Source: Thermoplasmata archaeon (GTDB taxonomy: Archaea; Thermoplasmatota; Thermoplasmata; Thermoplasmatales; Thermoplasmataceae). From it: DNA of 8,716 nucleotides. This document shows positions 7,078 to 8,716 of the stretch, piece by piece. Under the pieces are notes generated by a model, which was not told the DNA's origin, searched no databases, and saw only the letters and a list, made by a program, of their open reading frames with translations. The DNA lies in the NCBI GenBank assembly GCA_021799315.1, contig JAJZAR010000055.1, forward strand, positions 1 to 8,716, written 5' to 3'. The first letter of the stretch is position 1. The number at the start of each line of letters is the position of its first letter. A program made the position numbers and the translations under genes.

Positions 7078-7644
7078 TTACTCATTTTCTTTGGAAAAAC
7101 TGTTTCTCTGCCTGTTGGGGTTAAGTTTCTCGAAATATAGGGAGTCAACAAATCCGTGGTCTTCTATAAAGAGATGTTCTTCCTGTCTCCCATTCATTTT
7201 GAAGCCATTCTTTTCCAGAACTCTTATGGAACCAGCATTGGGTTCATAGGCATTGGCGGTTATTTTTCTCATATTAAGCACATTGAAGCAATATTCTACA
7301 ATGAGCTGTATGGCCTCAGTTCCAAATCCCTTTCCCCAGCTATCTTTATACAGGAAATAACCCAGGGTTCCATACAGATTTGATTCCATATTGTTCACAC
7401 CAATCACTCCTATCAATTTGTTTGTATGGTTGTCCACAATGCCTAGATTAAGATTTTTCCCTTTTATGATGGACTGGTTATCTATCCATTCATATTCTTC
7501 CACAAGAGAATTTATGGGAGGCGGAGACCGAAGCATTCTGTTTACATCCCGATCATTTATCATTCTGAAAAGGTCCGGAGCATCCTCTCTGGAAAGAATA
7601 CCAAGTGACACTTTCCTTCCAACACAGATAATTACACGATCCAT
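7078..7644 (-). CDS. GNAT-family N-acetyltransferase, RimJ/RimL-like
   Basis: The 188-residue product has a single GNAT fold. An N-terminal strand (KVSLGILSREDAPDLF, 11-26) leads into a variable region. A central strand (GTLGYFLYKDSWGKGFG, 92-108) follows, with the acetyl-CoA pyrophosphate-binding loop WGKGFGTEA (103-111). NAGSIRVLEKNGFK (136-149) is motif B, typical of the RimJ/RimL ribosomal-protein and related acetyltransferases. It transfers acetyl from acetyl-CoA to an amine; the acceptor cannot be predicted. The polar tail after residue 174 is rich in Asn, Arg and Lys. It is cytosolic and monocistronic, convergent with the GTPase gene and divergent from the membrane protein gene at 7877. 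The ATG lies about 24 nt from a TAAATTA box, consistent with leaderless translation. Confidence 0.88.
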   Translation of the reverse strand: MDRVIICVGRKVSLGILSREDAPDLFRMINDRDVNRMLRSPPPINSLVEEYEWIDNQSIIKGKNLNLGIVDNHTNKLIGVIGVNNMESNLYGTLGYFLYKDSWGKGFGTEAIQLIVEYCFNVLNMRKITANAYEPNAGSIRVLEKNGFKMNGRQEEHLFIEDHGFVDSLYFEKLNPNRQRNSFSKENE

Positions 7645-7663
7645 TTTCTGTCATGTGCAGAAG

Positions 7664-7683
7664 GTAATTTACTTTTTTGTAAA
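7664..7683 (-). promoter_or_regulatory. Candidate promoter/operator of the acetyltransferase gene
   Basis: On the minus strand this reads TTTACAAAAAAGTAAATTAC. TAAATTA could be the TATA box, centred about 24 nt upstream of the ATG. The 5-bp arms TTTAC (7668-7672) and GTAAA (7679-7683) around T6 make an inverted repeat overlapping it, which could be a repressor site or chance in AT-rich DNA. Confidence 0.3.
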
Positions 7684-7795
7684 CAGGCTTTAAAAAACTG
7701 TGCTGTTTTGGAATGCCTGCTCAAGTAATGATAACGTCTTGATTTTATGCAGAGAGTTTCACGATTAATGTTTCCTTCTCTTGTGTGTCTGTATC

Positions 7796-7822
7796 CCATA
7801 GCATTTCCAGATCCTATGGAAA
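7796..7822. repeat. Overlapping inverted repeats upstream of the membrane protein promoter
   Basis: CCATAG (7796-7801) pairs with CTATGG (7814-7819). TTTCCA (7804-7809) pairs with TGGAAA (7817-7822). The two pairings share bases, so only one can form at a time. They lie about 20-50 nt upstream of the TATA-like box at 7844, where an archaeal activator could bind. Confidence 0.35.
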
Positions 7823-7843
7823 GACAAGCTTTATTATAGCAGT

Positions 7844-7853
7844 AATAAAATAT
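7844..7853 (+). promoter_or_regulatory. TATA-like box for the DUF4203-like gene
   Basis: AATAAAATAT is centred about 28 nt before the ATG at 7877. It predicts transcription start at about 7875, hence a leaderless or nearly leaderless mRNA. It supports ATG 7877 over TTG 7865. Confidence 0.5.
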
Positions 7854-7876
7854 GGGAATCACATTTGATTGTATTA

Positions 7877-8467
7877 ATGGATCTTATTGCTACGCACCAT
7901 CTGCTTCCTTCCAATGTACTTGGATACACATCTTTTACAGTCAGTTTGATCCTGCTACTCATAGGCATTGCTCTGTGCTTCAGAGGTGAAAAATCATGGA
8001 AAATAATCATGATTGCCCTTGGCGCGTACGGCGGCTTTGTCATCACCACATACATAATGGTAAAATTCCATTTTACCGGACTGCCGGATATTCTTGTATT
8101 TGCCATAGGCGCAGTGATCGGTGCTGTCATTTTCAGGTTTCTTGCCCAGATTGCCATATGCGCTTCAATCGGCTTCATAGTCTTCCTTGGCCTTGGATAT
8201 ATTTCAGGGGCAGGTCTGGTGGTTGCAGGACTGGCAGCCCTTGTGGCTTTTGCCATATGTTATATACGATTCAATAAGGTCGTCATATATGTGGCAGCCT
8301 TTGCAGGTGCTCTTGCCATATGGGTCGCTATTTATGACATGGGATTGCCAGATATCAGTGCACAACTTTTCGCTGCTCTGGCCATGATAGTTGGATTGGT
8401 CTTGCAAAAATACGAATCAAATCAGACAAAAATGAAGGGAAGAAGTTATAGAAATGATGTAAGATGA
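7877..8467 (+). CDS. Multi-pass membrane protein, DUF4203-like
   Basis: The product is 196 residues from ATG 7877. A TTG at 7865 would add four residues (MIVL) but lies upstream of the predicted transcription start. The protein is almost entirely hydrophobic, with about seven predicted membrane helices: about 17-35, 41-62, 69-88, 90-109, 110-129, 133-152 and 159-177. The loops are short and the tail is basic and polar (KYESNQTKMKGRSYRNDVR). Helices are rich in Gly and Ala, with G-A-Y-G-G-F and GLGYISGAG stretches, as in DUF4203/TMEM198-type proteins. The family assignment is tentative. No transport or catalytic motif is visible. It stands alone, divergent from the acetyltransferase gene and convergent with the flavoprotein gene, with 5 nt between the stops. 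Confidence 0.82.
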   Translation: MDLIATHHLLPSNVLGYTSFTVSLILLLIGIALCFRGEKSWKIIMIALGAYGGFVITTYIMVKFHFTGLPDILVFAIGAVIGAVIFRFLAQIAICASIGFIVFLGLGYISGAGLVVAGLAALVAFAICYIRFNKVVIYVAAFAGALAIWVAIYDMGLPDISAQLFAALAMIVGLVLQKYESNQTKMKGRSYRNDVR

Positions 8468-8472
8468 TCCAC

Positions 8473-8716
8473 TCAATGTGAATCTTTGTCATTTACGAGA
8501 TTAGACAGATGTTCAACAAAGTCTTCAGCATTTCCAAGAACTCCATAATCTGCATGATGAAATATGGCTGCTTCAGAGTCATTGTTGATGCCAATTACTG
8601 TTTTTGCATATCTTATTCCCATAACGTGGTTATCCATGCCTGATACACCGATGCCAATATACAGATCTGGGGAAACAGATAATCCTGTGATTCCTATTTG
8701 CTGCTGTCTCGGTAAT
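8473..8716 (-). CDS. etfA: Electron transfer flavoprotein alpha subunit, C-terminal part (5' partial)
   Basis: Eighty codons before the TGA stop (8473-8475, minus strand) are visible and the gene continues past the right edge. The fragment reads QQQIGITGLSVSPDLYIGIG then VSGMDNH, INNDSEAAIF and HADYGVLGNAEDFVEHL. It matches the FAD-binding C-terminal domain of the ETF alpha subunit, whose usual blocks are QIGQTG, APxLYIAxGISGAxQH, INxDxxAPIF and ADYGIVGD. With the beta subunit it would carry electrons from acyl-CoA or other dehydrogenases to an ETF:quinone oxidoreductase. Differences from the usual motif include Asn for Gln before the conserved His and Ala-Ala for Ala-Pro. The short NDKDSH tail ends the protein. 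The beta-subunit gene, if linked, lies outside the window. Confidence 0.86.
   Translation of the reverse strand, partial: LPRQQQIGITGLSVSPDLYIGIGVSGMDNHVMGIRYAKTVIGINNDSEAAIFHHADYGVLGNAEDFVEHLSNLVNDKDSH

Larger units (their letters stand above)
7645..7876. other. Divergent intergenic region between the acetyltransferase and membrane protein genes
   Basis: This 232-nt stretch holds the two outward promoters and the inverted repeats listed separately. A 76-codon minus-strand open frame crosses it but overlaps the acetyltransferase start and looks non-coding. I see no RNA gene. Confidence 0.5.

Noticed and set aside
7156..7693. Plus-strand open frames opposite the acetyltransferase gene (75 and 100 codons)
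   Set aside because: The minus-strand protein has clear GNAT motifs throughout. The plus-strand frames have no motif or initiation signal.
7632..7862. A 76-codon minus-strand open frame in the intergenic region before the DUF4203-like gene
   Set aside because: It overlaps the acetyltransferase start, has no ribosome binding site or recognisable protein character, and covers the promoter elements of both flanking genes.
7834..8256. A 140-codon minus-strand open frame opposite the membrane protein gene
   Set aside because: It is antisense to a strongly hydrophobic reading frame with a good promoter. Its Ala/Pro/Arg-rich composition is what the complement of such a gene gives.
8151..8321. Three copies of TTGCCATATG or TTTGCCATATG-like words in the membrane protein gene
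   Set aside because: They encode similar Ala-Ile turns at helix ends (IAIC, FAIC, LAIW) and are spaced like the helices. They look like codon preference in a repetitive membrane protein, not a DNA repeat element.
1..8716. CRISPR array, insertion sequence or transposase
   Set aside because: Reading both strands, I see no regularly spaced direct repeats, no transposase motifs and no paired terminal inverted repeats.

Overview
The window reads as archaeal chromosome, most likely from a thermoplasmatal or related euryarchaeal lineage. The evidence is a complete glycerol-1-phosphate dehydrogenase (the enzyme that sets archaeal lipid stereochemistry), a member of the archaeal UPF0179 family, an archaeal-type YchF/OBG-like GTPase, a tRNA gene without an encoded CCA end, and A/T-rich TATA-like boxes close to start codons. 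The lineage is an inference from gene content and moderately AT-rich, AGA/AGG/ATA-heavy codon use. No species assignment is possible from sequence reading alone.

Left part (1-3274): an AT-rich accessory segment. It holds the 3' part of a large single-chain type IIG-like restriction-modification gene that is already open at the left edge. Its visible N-terminus carries the end of a nuclease-like domain (E-A-K), followed by an N6-adenine methyltransferase core and a target-recognition region. A 144-residue multi-pass membrane protein overlaps it by 10 nt. Next comes a 157-nt non-coding stretch, then the 3' end of a tRNA-Val(GAC) gene on the minus strand. This layout fits a defence island set beside a tRNA gene.

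Middle (3275-7031): core genes. tRNA-Val and an isoaspartyl peptidase/plant-type asparaginase gene diverge from a 59-nt promoter region with interleaved TATA-like boxes. After a T-rich gap and a new TATA box comes a tight three-gene plus-strand unit: egsA (membrane lipid backbone), an eight-cysteine UPF0179 protein of unknown function, and an OBG/YchF-type GTPase with a TGS-like C-terminus. The gaps are 15 and 8 nt.

Right part (7032-8716): a RimJ/RimL-like GNAT acetyltransferase on the minus strand, convergent with the GTPase. A 232-nt divergent intergenic region with small inverted repeats follows, then a multi-pass membrane protein of DUF4203-like appearance. Last is the C-terminal 80 codons of an electron-transfer flavoprotein alpha subunit on the minus strand, running off the right edge. 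The most noteworthy candidate for something undescribed is the membrane protein translationally coupled to the type IIG restriction-modification gene next to tRNA-Val.
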